Below, in pieces: positions 10,914 through 21,985 of a DNA stretch of 64,000 nucleotides. This DNA comes from Haematobia irritans (lineage: Eukaryota; Arthropoda; Insecta; Diptera; Muscidae), in NCBI RefSeq assembly GCF_050003625.1, contig NC_134398.1, forward strand, positions 86,925,983-86,989,982, given 5' to 3'. The notes under the pieces were generated by a model. It made no database searches, had not been told where the DNA came from, and worked only from the letters and a program-made list of their open reading frames with translations. Position 1 is the stretch's first letter. Every line of letters starts with the position of its first letter. Position numbers and translations under genes: made by a program.

Positions 10914-11828
10914 ATGGGCCTAACCCCCTTTAGGGAGTGTGCAAAATACCTTGGCGTTATTTTGGACAGGAAGCTGAACTTTAAGCTTAATATTGAAGAA
11001 AGGGCGAGGAAAGCAACGGGTTTCGGAGTATATTCTAAAGATCTGGAACTTCGAATAGCGAAAAGATTACCTGATCACTGTAGTGTTTTTCAGGCTGAAA
11101 TATTAGCAATAAGAGAAGTGGTGAATTGGCTGAGAAGTAATGCTCCAAACAATATTGGCATTAATATATACTCAGACAGTCAACCGGCAATAAAATCCTT
11201 GGACTCTGTGTTCCTCAACTCGAAAACGGCCATCGACTGCCGCAAATCTCTCAATGAGATGGCTGAGCAGCACAATATTCACCTAATATGGGTGCCTGGC
11301 CACAGGAACATACCGGGGAACTGCGAAGCAGATGAGCTAGCAAGGCTAGGATCTACCTTACATATTCCAGGGGAACTAGAATCTGTTGGTGTGCCTCTGG
11401 CTACCTGCAAGCTCTTACTGCGTGAGAAGGCTGTCATGATGGCAAATGTTCGATGGGAGAATTGTAAGGGTTGTAACGACACCAAGCAAATATGGCCCCA
11501 TTTAAACTTAAACCGCACACTAGATATGCTAGTGTCCTCGAGACGCCAGATATCACTCCTGATATCTGCTATAACGGGTCGCTGCCTGATAGGCGATTTT
11601 GCAAAAACTATTGGTGCGAAGTATAATGACTATTGTATGAGCTGTCATGATGCGGAGGAAAAGAAATCAATAAAACACCTCTTGTGTGAGTGTCCTGCAT
11701 TTTGTGTAAGGCGTAAGCAAATTTTAGGGGCATATAGCTTCAGATTACTGGCGGACCTGGAAAACGTTATCTTAAGCAGTCTGCTAATGTTTTTGGAACA
11801 ATCTGGTTGGTTCAACAGAAGAAAATAA
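10914..11828 (+). pseudogene. RNase H domain and C-terminus of LINE copy 1
   Basis: After ECAKYLGVILDRKLNF (end of RT) the sequence jumps within about 30 codons to FGVYSKDLELRIAKRLP, so the region with the first RNase H aspartate (DFYTDGS in the other copy) is deleted. The remaining catalytic positions are visible: the glutamate in FQAEILAIREV, the aspartate in YSDSQPA, and GHRNIPGNCEADELAR. A C-terminal CMSCHDAEEKKSIKHLLCEC fits a C-x2-C-x-H-x-C zinc knuckle. The frame runs to a stop at 11828 before the 3' untranslated block. Confidence 0.88.
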
Positions 11829-13165
11829 TCGAGAAGGTTCAACGGTTAAAACTAGAAGTGCCCATATGTAATAGGTACTTTTAGTTAATGTGGTATCACA
11901 ATGGACTGAATAGTCTAAGTGAGCCTGAATCTTAATCGGGCTGCCACTTTAACCTAACCTAACCTAAACTCCTTAAAGGAAGGGCAAGATCTTTGGATCC
12001 AAGTAAACTTTTTTTTGAGTGTACATAAATACTTTTATTATATACACATAAATTTATTTAGGCGTGAACAGTTTTTTACTAGCATTTAAAACCATTTTAA
12101 TCGCATTTAAAAATTATCGTGTTTTGTACTTAATTTAATTTTTACCTTTAAGGCCGGTATTAAGTTTGCATTATCGCTCTACTTTTCTTTAATAATTCAT
12201 TTTAAAGAAAATAAACTTTTTCAATTGTTTTAGCTGCAAAACTCGAACTTAATGCCCGTTTTTATATTGGAAGGTGTCCATCAACTCCTCTTGGACTACT
12301 TATTAATAAAGAGGAACTAAATTTTGTTTTTATACATTTTACTGTTTAATTTTTCACTATTTCCTCCTTTTTTCATTTTACTGCCCCAACTCTAAAAAGA
12401 GAATAGTGCCCTTTCGTTATTTATTTATTTTTTTTTTTTTGAAGATTCCTTTGTAATTTTTGTATATTTTCCACCGTTTTTTTTTTTATTTCCTTTGCCT
12501 GAATATTTGACTTACTCCTCGTACATTCCGATTTCTCTTAAAGAACCAAGAAAAAAATTTTGCCCATAATGCCAAAATGAAAAACAAAACACATAACCAC
12601 ACATACATGCTGCTTTCAAGACGAAAACATGCTGTTTTTTTTTCAAGTGTCTATTCTCTTGGTTCCGAATGTCTATAGTTTTTACTCTGAATACTCATTC
12701 CATTATTCAAATTAAATAATATTTAGACTTAAGCATATCAATTTTTTGGCCTTATCATAGAACAGTTTACCGAAACAAAATACAAGCGGTTTCACAGAAA
12801 TTGCACTCTTTTGATTCTCTCGCTGTGTTATGTTGATATCTTTCGTCAACCGTCCCGGTTTCCATATCTATTTCTTTCTCTATACTCTCTCTCTCTCTCT
12901 CTGTTGCTCTCTGAATAAAATATCACAACATATATATGTTTACTCGAAATTTGTAAATTTATATATGTTTACATTCACACATATTATTTTTATGAAACAT
13001 TCATGCCCCAAACATAATATATTCTAACATATGTGTCCCAAATGTTTAGTGTTACTTTAGGAACATTACATGTTTGCACTTAAATGTATTGTGTTTAAGA
13101 ATTGTGTCCGAAACACATTTTGTTTATATCGGAACATATGAAAAACATATTTTTCTAACAGTGTA

Positions 13166-14049
13166 CATACGAAAAACCTGATCATGTGTTCAACGCTTCA
13201 GTGTATCAAGCAGAAGTACTAATTTCAACTAACAAATATTTATGTGGTTTTGTCCCTGCATGGAATTGACTCGTGCTATAAAAATCACAATTAGCGATTT
13301 TCGCCAAGTTGGAATTTCTATCAACCTAGATTCGATTAAAGTCAAAATCTTCGAACTTTATCTTTGTAGAATTTTAAATTATTCCACAAACAGAAGCTTT
13401 CCCCATGTTCACCGGTGGCGTAAGCAAAATCGAAAAATGACTCTCCTATTGCAGTTACCTCAATTTCTTTCAATTACATTGCAATGATAGCATCATATTA
13501 TGGATACCATTGTTTCATGTCCCCAAGGAAAGGACCTCTTTGTGGTGATGGGACATTTGCTGATTTCCATTCTACAACGAAGTGCTTGGTTACGGACTTA
13601 AGGCTTCCAATGATTCTTTCGTGCTCTGATATCAGTCAGCACGCACACCATCCCAAAGAGAAGAAATATTTATTTTTAATTTCGTCTTCTTCCTTCAGCA
13701 ACAAGAAAAGCAGGGCGAAAAGCACAGGGGAGACCGTTTGAAGTGCTTGTATTTTCAACTTCCATAAAATGTTAATACGGCAACGATATTTTTTTAGCAT
13801 GTGCTCATGTAGATGCTGCAATAGCGACAACAGGACTCACAAGACGATTGAAAAAGGGATGCCATTAAAGAATATATTGGGTTGTAACAGAAGTTTGTAG
13901 TTTTTTTTTCAAAAAGAAGCACCCAAGCTAGAAGTTTTTGAGCAACATCAATTGATTGAAGGTGGGTTGATGGCATCAATTTTCTTTCAATAGCGTAATC
14001 ACAGAATTCGGGAGATCGTCAGTTTCGAGGAGCTTCTTCAAGTTCAAAG
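13166..14049. other. Stretch without recognised features
   Basis: Between T1 and the jockey-type remnant. Two adjoining open frames (13242-13487 and 13484-13741, +) have no domain I recognise, and I see no match elsewhere in the window. Confidence 0.4.
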
Positions 14050-14960
14050 TCACCATTTGTGACCTTCGCTTTTACAAATTCTCCGTACACTCTGCGTATG
14101 TCCCGCTGACGCTGAAACTTCTCGAGAATGACCCCCCAAATAATATAGTTTGCCTACGACAATCCAAATACGACGAAATCCAGTCGATAAATAAGGTGAT
14201 GAAACCAATTCTATCCTATCTATATAATAAAAACCTATGATAAGCCTTGTCGAATGCTTTGCTAAAATCAGTATAAACAACATCTGTCTGCTTACCCAGG
14301 ACTAACTGATGAATAAAATGCGAAGTAAATTGCAATCAATTTGTAATAGTCGATAAGCTTTATGAATCCCATGCTGACAAGTATACAAAACAGAAGAAAC
14401 GGTATGGGATCAAATATCCGTAATGCGATCAAATATCTCAAAAACTGTCGGAAAAGCACTCAATATTCCTATCGCTCTTTAATTCCTCACCTCAAAAGGA
14501 CTACCCGACTTGTCAAGCGGGGTAACAAAAGAGTTCCTCCATCAACGGGGGAAGTAACCAAAACTCAATGAAATATTAAAATGCCTTGTCGACGGAAGAG
14601 ACAGACCTCCAGAACAAGAGTTCAGAATAATCCCTGGGATACCATTAGGGCCTACACTGGTAGAAGCATCAACTCCCTGCCTCCCTCCCTCTTTAATTCC
14701 CCACCTCAAAAGGACTACCTCACTTGTAAAGCGGAGTAACAAAAGAGTTCATCCATCTACGAAGCAAGTAACCAAAACTCAATGAACTATAAAAATGCCT
14801 TGTCGACGGACGTGCCGCACACAAAAAGGACTCAAAGAAGTCCGCAAAACAATCCGCAATTGAAATATCTCCATAAAAATCTACGTCATCCCTTCGTATC
14901 TTCGATGGCCTAGCCCCGTTTCATCTTAACATTTATTGATAAAATAAGAAAATGGCCGAA
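14050..14960 (-). pseudogene. Jockey-type non-LTR reverse transcriptase remnant
   Basis: On the minus strand, in several frames: SVGPNGIPGIILNSCSGGLS and SLSFGYFP (RT motif 0 region, 14742-14542), then NSFVTPLDKSGSPFEVRN and GILSAFPTVFEIFD (motif 1), then DVVYTDFSKAFDKAYH (motif A, about 14285-14235). Stops and frameshifts separate these pieces. A 120-bp segment is duplicated with an offset of 215 bp (14474 and 14689 both start CTCTTTAATTCC). Motif A with YTDFSKAFDK is typical of the jockey clade. A different lineage from LINE copies 1-3. Confidence 0.75.
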
Positions 14961-15410
14961 AACTCCTCCGCCAACAAATATGATAATTAAAGTTATAAAA
15001 CAGCAAAAGAATCAACCTCTTCTAGAATTTAGCCACATATAACATATCGAAAATCATACATACACCTGAAAAATCGCATATGTTTTTTTTTTATTTCTCC
15101 AAAGTTTAACAAATTAAATGTATTCTACACCAGTCTGAATTATAGAATGAGAAGAATATCTTCGTATTCTTCAAAGAACTTCTGCATCCAAGAGGGAAAT
15201 AGCAGAGACTTAAAGGACTGTTAAATTTCATCGACAATAGGGTCAGGCCCGTCTTTCCCACAGGGCACTCTGGGCATGTGCCCAGGGCCCCGCGATAAAT
15301 AAGGACCCCCAAGGTTAGGTTAGATTAGGTTAAAGTGGCAGCCCGATTAAGATTCAGGCTCACTTAGACTATTCAGTCCATTGTGATACCACATTAACTA
15401 AAAGTACCTA

Positions 15411-16184
15411 TTACATATGGGCACTTCTTCTAGGAAACTCATACAAGAGGTGTTTAATTGATTCCTTTTCCTCCGCATCATGACAGCTCATACAATAGTC
15501 ATTACACTTCGCGCCTATAGTTTTTGCAAAATCGCCTATCGGGCAGCGACCCGTTATAGCAGATATCAGGAGTGATATCTGACGTCTCGAGAACACTAGC
15601 ATATCTAGTGTGCGGTTTAAGTTTAAATGGGGCCATATTTGCTTGGTGTCGTTACAACCCTTGCAATTCTCCCATCGAATATCGGCCATCATAACAGCCT
15701 TCTCACGCAGCATGAGCTTGCAGGTATCCAGGGGCATACCAACAGATTCTAGTTCCCCTGGAATATGTAAGGTAGTCCCTAGCCTTGCCAACTCATCCGC
15801 TTCGCAGTTCCCCGGTATGTTCCTATGGTCAGGCACCCATATTAGGTGAATATTGTGCTGCTCAGCCATCTCATTGAGAGATTTGCGGCAGTCGATGGCC
15901 GTTTTCGAGTTGAGGAACACAGAGTCCAAGTATTTTATTGCAGGTTGACTGTCTGAGTATATATTAATGCCCACATTTTTTGGAAAAATTCTTCTCAGCC
16001 AATGCCCCACCTCTCTTATTGCTAATATTTCAGCCTGAAAAACACTATAGTGATTAGGTAATCTTTTCGCTATTCGAAGTTCCAGATCATTAGAATATAC
16101 TCCGAAACCCAATTGTCCATCCAATTTGGAGCCATCAGTGTAGAAATCTATATATTCTTTATTCCCCGGGTCTGTGTGCACCAC
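15411..16184 (-). pseudogene. RNase H domain of LINE copy 2
   Basis: About 250 codons. All RNase H acidic positions can be seen: the aspartate in YIDFYTDGSKLDGQLGFG, the glutamate in FQAEILAIREV, the aspartate in YSDSQPA, and ADELAR. The histidine loop reads WVPDHRNIPGN, where copy 1 has Gly in place of Asp. The C-terminal CMSCHDAEEKESIKHLL precedes an early end at 15411. Upstream, 16185-16352 is a deleted and frameshifted joint to the RT part. Confidence 0.85.
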
Positions 16185-16264
16185 GCCTCATTGTTGGTAA
16201 TTAGAGTCTCCACTCCACTACGTTAGGCACATCTGGCATTATTTTGAGGACCGAACTGTGACCG

Positions 16265-17036
16265 TGAACTGTGACCTGAATAATATCTCTGACTGTGGAT
16301 GGGAATTTTCCCCTGACTGCTTGAGCCACATCATCTGCGTATGCCACCACGTTTATCCTTTCTTTTCTAGGGTAACCAGAAGGTTATTTATAGCAACATT
16401 CCAAAAAAGAGGTGATTGAACTCCTCCTTGGGGAGTGCCTCTGTTCACATACCTTTGGATGTTTGCTTGTCCTAGTGTGGCTGAAATACGTCTCTTCATT
16501 AGAAGTTCGTCTAACAGCCTAAGTATATATGGATCAACATTCAGAGTTGTCAGTCCATTTAATATCGAGCTCGGATGTACATTATTGAACGCCCCTTCGA
16601 TGTCTAGAAACGCCACGATTGTGTATTCTTTGACCGATAGTGAGCTTTCAACAAAGCTGACTAGTTCATGTAATGCGATCTCAGTAGACCTGCCCTTCGA
16701 GTATGCATGCTGTCGTTTCGAGAACAAAGTTGAATCGATGCTAGTTCTAAGATAAATATCTATCATCCTCTCCAGAGTCTTAAGTAGGAATGAAGATAAG
16801 CTGATTGGTCGGAAATCCTTCCCTCCACTTTCCTGGGATATATGATAAGTTGATACATCCTTTATATACAACCAGGGGATAATTTTGTCAGTCACTGCTT
16901 GTAACTCCGCCGGAGTAATTCCATCAGGTCCGGGGGAGTTGAATGGTCCAAAGCTATTTAACGCCCATCTTATTTTAGATTCCGATACAATTTCCTCGAT
17001 AGGAAACGACCGCTGAGCCACTGTGGCACCTAGGTC
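16265..17036 (-). pseudogene. Reverse transcriptase of LINE copy 2
   Basis: Minus-strand frame from about 17036: SKIRWALNSFGPFNSPGPDG (motif 0), GKDFRPISLSSFLLKTLERM (motif 1), FSKRQHAYSKGRSTEIALHE (motif 2), VAFLDIEGAFNNVHPSSI (motif A aspartates), NRGTPQGGVQSPLFWN (motif B). A one-base loss just after ends the frame at 16353; beyond it the DNA still contains the codons for the YADD catalytic box, out of frame. The thumb is deleted. Inactive. Confidence 0.87.
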
Positions 17037-17039
17037 CTA

Positions 17040-17369
17040 CCAGATTGCTGAATTTTATTATGACGTTGTTAATGAGAAAGAGTTAAAAATGGAATGTTTG
17101 CATTTAACATAATACTTGGAAATTGTGGACAGTGAAAATGAGGGAACTAATTCTATATTAAAAAAATATATCAACTCTTGAAAGAAAACAACATAGACGA
17201 CACATTTCTAAATGTAGAAATCGCAATGAGAATCCTTTTAAGCATGATGGTTACTAACTGCAGTGGGAAAAGTTCCTTCTCTAAACTAAAAAGAATTAAA
17301 AATGAATTGAGAAGTACAATGCTTCAAGATAGATTAAGATTAGGGAGAACGCTGATGTCCATAGAATCC
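17040..17369 (+). pseudogene. hAT transposase C-terminal dimerisation domain fragment
   Basis: Reads EFYYDVVNEKELKMECLHL, then after stops KENNIDDTFLNVEIAMRILL and CSGKSSFSKLKRIKNELRST followed by MLQDRL. The signature (I-A-x-R-I-L-L then C-S-x-x-x-S-FSKLK-x-IKN-x-LRSTM) is the hATC dimerisation motif in ZMYM1-like and other hAT proteins. It sits inside the hAT terminal repeats in + orientation, so it belongs to hAT 1. Interrupted at about 17370 by a piece of another repeat. Confidence 0.82.
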
Positions 17370-17523
17370 CAGCAAAAAACGCGTCGCCAAGAAAGTAGTG
17401 AAAATGTGCTTTTTGGATCCGGAAGTAATGAAAAATTGGCACAGAAGCGATGTCATAGGACGGATGTCCGCTATTTCCACAGCCGTTGCTTTACTTCTTA
17501 AAGTTGATCCGAATTCAGAATTA
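17370..17523. repeat. Fragment shared with the element at 55756-56197
   Basis: CCAAGAA followed by GTGAAAATGT and TTTTTGGATCCGGAAGT matches 55979-56045. No ends are preserved. Confidence 0.6.
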
Positions 17524-19153
17524 AACAAGTAAGGAAATTCTAAAGTCGGGCGGTGCCGACTATATTATACCCTGCACCACTTTGTAGATCTAAATTTTCG
17601 ATACCATATCACATCCGTCAAATGTGTTGGGGGCTATATATAAAGGTTTGTCCCAAATACATACATTTAAGCATCACTCGATCTGGACAGAATTTGATAG
17701 ACTTCTACAAAAACTATAGACTCGTGCTTTAAGTCGGCTAATGCACAAGGGTGCAACACAATGTTAGTAAAAAAATATGGGAAACGTTTAAATCTGAAGC
17801 AATTTTAAGGAAACTTCGTATTAGAAGTTTAGGAAAATTAGAGTCATTTTTACAACTTTTCGACTAAGCAGTGGCGATTTTACAAGGAAAATGTTGGTAT
17901 TTTGACCATTTTTGTCGAAATCAGAAACACATATATATGGGAGCTATATCTAAATCTGAACCGATTTCAATCAAATTTGGCACACATGACTATATTACTA
18001 ATTGTACTCCTAGTGCAAAATTTCAACCAAATTGGGCCAAAACTCTGGCTTCTGGGGCCATATAAGTCGATATCGGGCGAAAAATATATATGGAAGCTAT
18101 ATCTAAATCTGAACCGATTTCAACCAAATTTGGCACGCATAGCAACAATGCTAATTCTACTCCCTGGGCAAAATTTCAACTAAATCGGAGTTAAAAATTG
18201 GCCTCTGTGCTCATATGAGTGTAAATCGGCCGAAAGCTATATATGGGAGATATATCTAAATCTGAACCGATTTCAACCAAATATGGCACGCATAGCTACA
18301 ATGCTAATTCTACTCCCTGTGCAAAATTTCAACTAAATCGGAGCAAAAAATTGGCCTCTGTGGTCATATGAGTATAAATCGGCCGAAAGCTATATATTGG
18401 AGCTATATCTAAATCTGAACCGATTTCAACCAAATTTGGCACGTATAGCAACAATGCTAATTCTACTCCCTGTGCAAAATTTCAACTAAATCGGAGCAAA
18501 AAATTGGCCTCTGTGGTCATATGAGTGTAAATCGGGCGAAAGCTATATATGGGAGCTATATCTAAATCTGAACCGATTTCTACCAAATTTGGCACGCTTA
18601 GCTACAATGATAATTCTACTCCCTGTGCAAAATTTCAACCATATTGGGGTAAAACTCTGGCTTCTGGGACCGTATTAGTCCATATCGGGCGAAAGATATA
18701 TATGGGAGCTATATCTAAATCTGAACCGATTTCAATAAAATTTGGCACACTTGACTATAGTACTAATTGTTCTTCTTGTGCAAAATTTTAAGCAAATTAG
18801 GTTAAAACTCTGGCTTCTGGGGCCATATAAGTCCATATCGGGCGAAATATATATATGGGAGCTATATCTAAATCTGAACCGATTTCTTCCAAAATCAATA
18901 GGGATCTATTCTGAGCCAAAACACATACTTGTGCCAAGTTTGAAGTCGATTGGACTAAAACTGCGACCTAGACTTTGATTACAAAAATGTGTTCACGGAC
19001 AGACGGACAGACGGACATCGCTATATCGACTCAGGAGCCCACCCTGAGCATTTTTGCCAAAGACACCATGTGTCTATCTCGTCTCCTTCTGGGTGTTGCA
19101 AACATATGCACTAACTTATAATACCCTGTTCCACAGTGTGGAGCAGGGTATAA
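17524..19153 (+). mobile_element. S-family element S2 (153-bp tandem units)
   Basis: Head AACAAGTAAGGAAATTC, then GTCGGGCGG and TATACCCTGCACCAC. GCTATATCT-containing units start at 17943, 18096, 18249, 18402, 18555, 18708 and 18861: six intervals of exactly 153 bp. The end is a GGACAGACGGACAGACGG tract (about 18997) and a hairpin in which ATACCCTGTTCCACA pairs with TGTGGAGCAGGGTAT. The long open frames here (17902-18183, 18742-18978) repeat IWELYLNLNRF because 153 is a multiple of 3. Confidence 0.9.
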
Positions 19154-20900
19154 AAAAAAACTTCTACGAAAGACTGTCATCCACAATCGAATTACTTGGG
19201 TTGTGGTATCTTAAAACTTTTTAACATCGTTTTCTAAATTGTGAGTTAGTCCATACGTGGTATATATTACACAAAAAAGTTATGTAGAAGTAAGTCTACA
19301 AATAATCGACATGGACTTTTGCACGGTACACTGAAAAAAATATTGTCGTGAGGTCAAAGATTTCATGTCTTTGAAATACGAATGCAAATTTTGCTTAGCA
19401 TAGAAGACGCATTTCTCTAATATAAAGTTTTTTTCCTTGTCCAAAAGTCGAAAAACTTTTCAATGAAGTCGTGTTGTCCTTATAATTAAGTGATTTTAAT
19501 TAAAAATGGGTATCATAACATGAAAGAAAAAGTGTTTGGGCTAAGATCAACTTGACTTTAATAATTCAGAAAAATTCTTTAAATTTAATGAAACTGTCTT
19601 TAAATTTGTTGTCTTTTTGCATCTTGACTACAAAGCAAAAAATCGTTCAAATATAGGACATGTTTTTCAAAACTTTATTTTAAAGAAGTTTTTTACTTGA
19701 AACATAGCATAATTTCTACTGGAAGTCGAGTCTTAATGTGGAAAATAAAGTTTTCGTTAATTCGTTTTTAAAGGACTTTGATAGCATATGAAGAAAAAAA
19801 GCTGAGGAAGCGAAAAATTAAAATTTGCTTCCTAGAAGCAAGTACACAAAACCCAAATTTAAAAGAGAATTGTGTCTTAAAAGTATCCTTAATTGTATTC
19901 TCCGCTTCTTTGGCTCGGAATCAATACCAATTTTTTTAAAGTAAAGACAAAATCTTTGGAACCGGGCATGCTTTTTTTTCAGTGTACGTAGAGAGTCAGA
20001 ATTGAAATATGGGGGTCGCTTGTATGGGGGCTATATAGAATTATGAACTTGATATGGATCAATTTTTGTGTGATTGGGGATCGATTTATCTGAGGGCTGT
20101 GTATAACTATAGACCGATATGGACCTAGTATGGCATGGTTGTTAACGGCCATATACTAGCACAATGTACCAAATTTCAACTGACTCGGAAGAAATTTGCT
20201 TCTCCAAGAGGCTCCAAAACCAAATCTCGGGATCGGTTTATATGGGGGCTATATATGATTATGGACTGATATGGACCACTTTTGGCATGGTTGTTAAATA
20301 TCATATACTAACATCACGTACCAAATTTCAACCGAATCAAATGAATTTTGCTCTTCCAAGGGGCTCCGGAGGTCAAATCTGGGGATCGGTTTATATGGGG
20401 CCTATATATAATTATTGACCGTTTTCGACCAATTTTCCAAATTTCACTCGGATCGGATGAAATTTGATTCTCTTAGAGCAATCGCAAGACAAATTTGGGA
20501 GGTCCGTTTATATGGGGGCTATACGTAAAAGTGGACCGATGTGGACCAATTTTTGGATGGTTGTTAGAGACCATATACTTCTTCTCTTAGAGCAATCGCA
20601 AGCCAAATTTGGGAGTCCGTTTATATGGGGGCTACACGTAAAAGTGGACCGATATAGCCCAATTGCAATACCATCCGACCTACATCAATAACAACTACTT
20701 GTGCCAAGTTTCACGTCGATAGCTTGTTTCGTTCGGAAGTTAGCGTGATTTCAACAGACGGACGGACATGCTCAGATCGACTCAGAATTTCACCACGACC
20801 CAGAATATATATACTTTATGAGGTCTTAGAACACTATTTCGATGTGTTACAAACGGAATGACAAAGTTAATATACCCCCATCCTATGGTGGAGGGTATAA
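19154..20900 (+). mobile_element. K-family element K1, interrupted by D2
   Basis: Starts within CTTCTACGAAAGACTGTCAT, which matches 54985-55004, and continues to GTTAGTCCATACGTGG. After D2 it has units with TATATGGGGGCTATATA; their CTATAT positions 20097, 20249 and 20402 are 152 and 153 bp apart. Ends with ACAGACGGACGGACA (20754), then CCATCCTATGGTGGAGGG and TATAAAA. Same family as 35799-41500 and 53073-56450. No coding potential. Confidence 0.75.
19329..19984. mobile_element. D-family TIR element D2
   Basis: Ends CACTGAAAAAAATATTG and, inverted, CACTGAAAAAAAAGCATG, flanked by TA at 19327-19328 and 19985-19986. Interrupts K1. Its right portion matches D3 (61346-61731) in reverse. Confidence 0.85.
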
Positions 20901-20904
20901 AAAA

Positions 20905-21263
20905 AATTATTTTTTTTTATAATTTTTTATGATTTTTAGCGCATTCTACCCTTTGTTCGGGAACTTTTGACCTCAAATATTTCCAAAAATTCTCAATTTT
21001 TATAGAATGGATTTAGCATTTTTTTGACAAAATTTAAATAATTTGTACTATTTTATTAATCCTTACTCTGTTTTTAACCTATTTGAAACAAAAAAAGTTA
21101 AAATGACCATTTAATAATATGAAAAAGCTAGTTATATAAAAATGAATTAAAAGAACTTCCTGAGTAGTTAAAATAAAGAACATCTTTGGAGGACATTTTT
21201 TGGAAGTGCTTTTAAAGTTGTGCCCTTAGAAGTACTTCCAATTTTTTTTCTGGGATGTGATGT
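20905..21263 (+). repeat. Dispersed repeat E, copy 2
   Basis: Uninterrupted relative of 2430-5447, lying between K1 and the LINE tail inside hAT 1. Ends TTTTTTTTCTGGGATG. Class unknown. Confidence 0.55.
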
Positions 21264-21307
21264 GCTAAAAAGCATAGAATTTGAAGAAGTGATTAACGAT
21301 TTGGCCT

Positions 21308-21375
21308 TATCACAATGGACTGAATAGTCTAAGTGAGCCTTAAAACTTAATCGGGCTGCCACTTTAACCTAACCA
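21308..21375 (+). mobile_element. LINE tail-only insertion (copy 3)
   Basis: 68 bp matching the last part of LINE copy 1, from TATCACAATGGACTGAATAG to the TAACCTAACC end. Flanked by a 13-bp target duplication with one mismatch (AACGATTTGGCCT at 21295 and AACGATTTTGCCT at 21376). An extreme 5' truncation. Confidence 0.85.
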
Positions 21376-21654
21376 AACGATTTTGCCTGTCTCAGATCTG
21401 GAAGGGTTCCTCTTCAAACGACATAAATTAGGCGGTATCCTTGATGCCAGTCCCCCTAACGCCAATTTCTGATATCCATGAGAAAAGGGGTTTGAGTCGT
21501 CGATCCGATCGATTATTATTTAAAATTTTTAATTGTACCTTTGCTCCTAATTTTTCGTATTTTTTAAAAAAGAATTAATAACCTGATTTTTTTTTGAATT
21601 TTAAATTGAATTGAATTGAATTCTTACATAGATTTTTAATCACCAATCTGTGAA

Positions 21655-21985
21655 TTAGAGCTCGACCGAAGCGGGTTTTTTGGCCGAAGCCGGTGTTCGA
21701 AAAAAAAGCAATAATCGATCGATGCCGAAGCCGATTATTTTCCTCAAATTTGTAATTAAAAAAATTTGGTGTTTTTTAGTTCAATATTAGAACATTTTTT
21801 AAACAAATTCATAAATACAACAATAAAAGGTAATTCTTTTGATATTATAGTGAGAAAACAAGATTTTTATAATTTTTTTACGTATTATTTGTACTGGGTG
21901 TTTTGACTGAGACAAATTCAACACTTGGACAAAAAAGCTTCGGCTTCGGTTAATCGGCCTCTTGTCGCCGTTTTTGTTTTTTTTT
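21655..21985. repeat. Possible small inverted-repeat element with CCGAAGC words
   Basis: Left side has GACCGAAGC and GGCCGAAGCCGG, right side has GCTTCGGCTTCGG and CGGCCTCTTG in inverse orientation. Arms are imperfect and no target duplication is evident. Confidence 0.35.

Larger units (their letters stand above)
10607..11965 (+). mobile_element. Non-LTR retrotransposon (LINE copy 1), 5' truncated
   Basis: Bounded by a perfect 14-bp target duplication, AAACTCCTTAAAGG at 10593-10606 and 11966-11979. It starts mid reverse transcriptase and ends in a short tail of CCTAA units. The conserved 3' untranslated block includes CACAATGGACTGAATAG (about 11898) and GGGCTGCCACTTTAACC. Same family as 15313-17036 (minus) and the tail at 21308-21375; its 3' block is shared by the SINE at 49850-50196. 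RT followed by RNase H fits the I/R1/LOA-type clades; exact clade not determined. Confidence 0.92.
10050..12021. mobile_element. D-family TIR element D1, carrying LINE copy 1
   Basis: Ends CACTGAAAAAAATATAG and, inverted, CACTCAAAAAAAAG, flanked by TA (10048-10049, 12022-12023). T2 and T5 show the empty site (AAACATACATAAATA). Removing the LINE leaves about 600 bp of non-coding sequence, including ATCGATCCTAGATTTAAAGC and GGCTCGGAATCAATACC, which mark the D family elsewhere. Confidence 0.85.
9563..13163 (+). mobile_element. T-family element T1 (5' truncated, contains D1)
   Basis: Left end lost next to S1, so only part of tRNA-like unit B remains (9563-9600). The right end AACAGTG at 13163 is followed by TA. 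Without the inserted D1 (10050-12021) it matches T2 and T5. It contains tRNA-like unit A, a CT-rich microsatellite (12884-12902) and the dense AACATATG words near the right end. No protein gene; the open frame at 12830-13027 is present in several copies and has no domain. Confidence 0.8.
15313..17036 (-). mobile_element. Non-LTR retrotransposon (LINE copy 2), 5' truncated
   Basis: The 3' end is at 15313 (minus strand), with GGTTAGG-type tail units read on + and the same 3' block as copy 1. Coding pieces follow upstream on the minus strand: RNase H 16184-15411 and RT 17036-16353. It lies inside the left part of hAT 1. I could not find a matching target duplication, so the insertion may have deleted target DNA. 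Confidence 0.88.

Noticed and set aside
12830..13027. 65-codon frame repeated at 28743-29027 and 54615-54806
   Set aside because: Part of the T-element right end; varies by indels between copies and shows no domain.
15313..15335. Interstitial TTAGG telomere repeat
   Set aside because: Only a few units and always joined to the LINE or SINE 3' block; better explained as the element tail.
17943..18978. CRISPR-like array
   Set aside because: Eukaryotic context, 153-bp full-length tandem units with no short repeat/unique spacer alternation.
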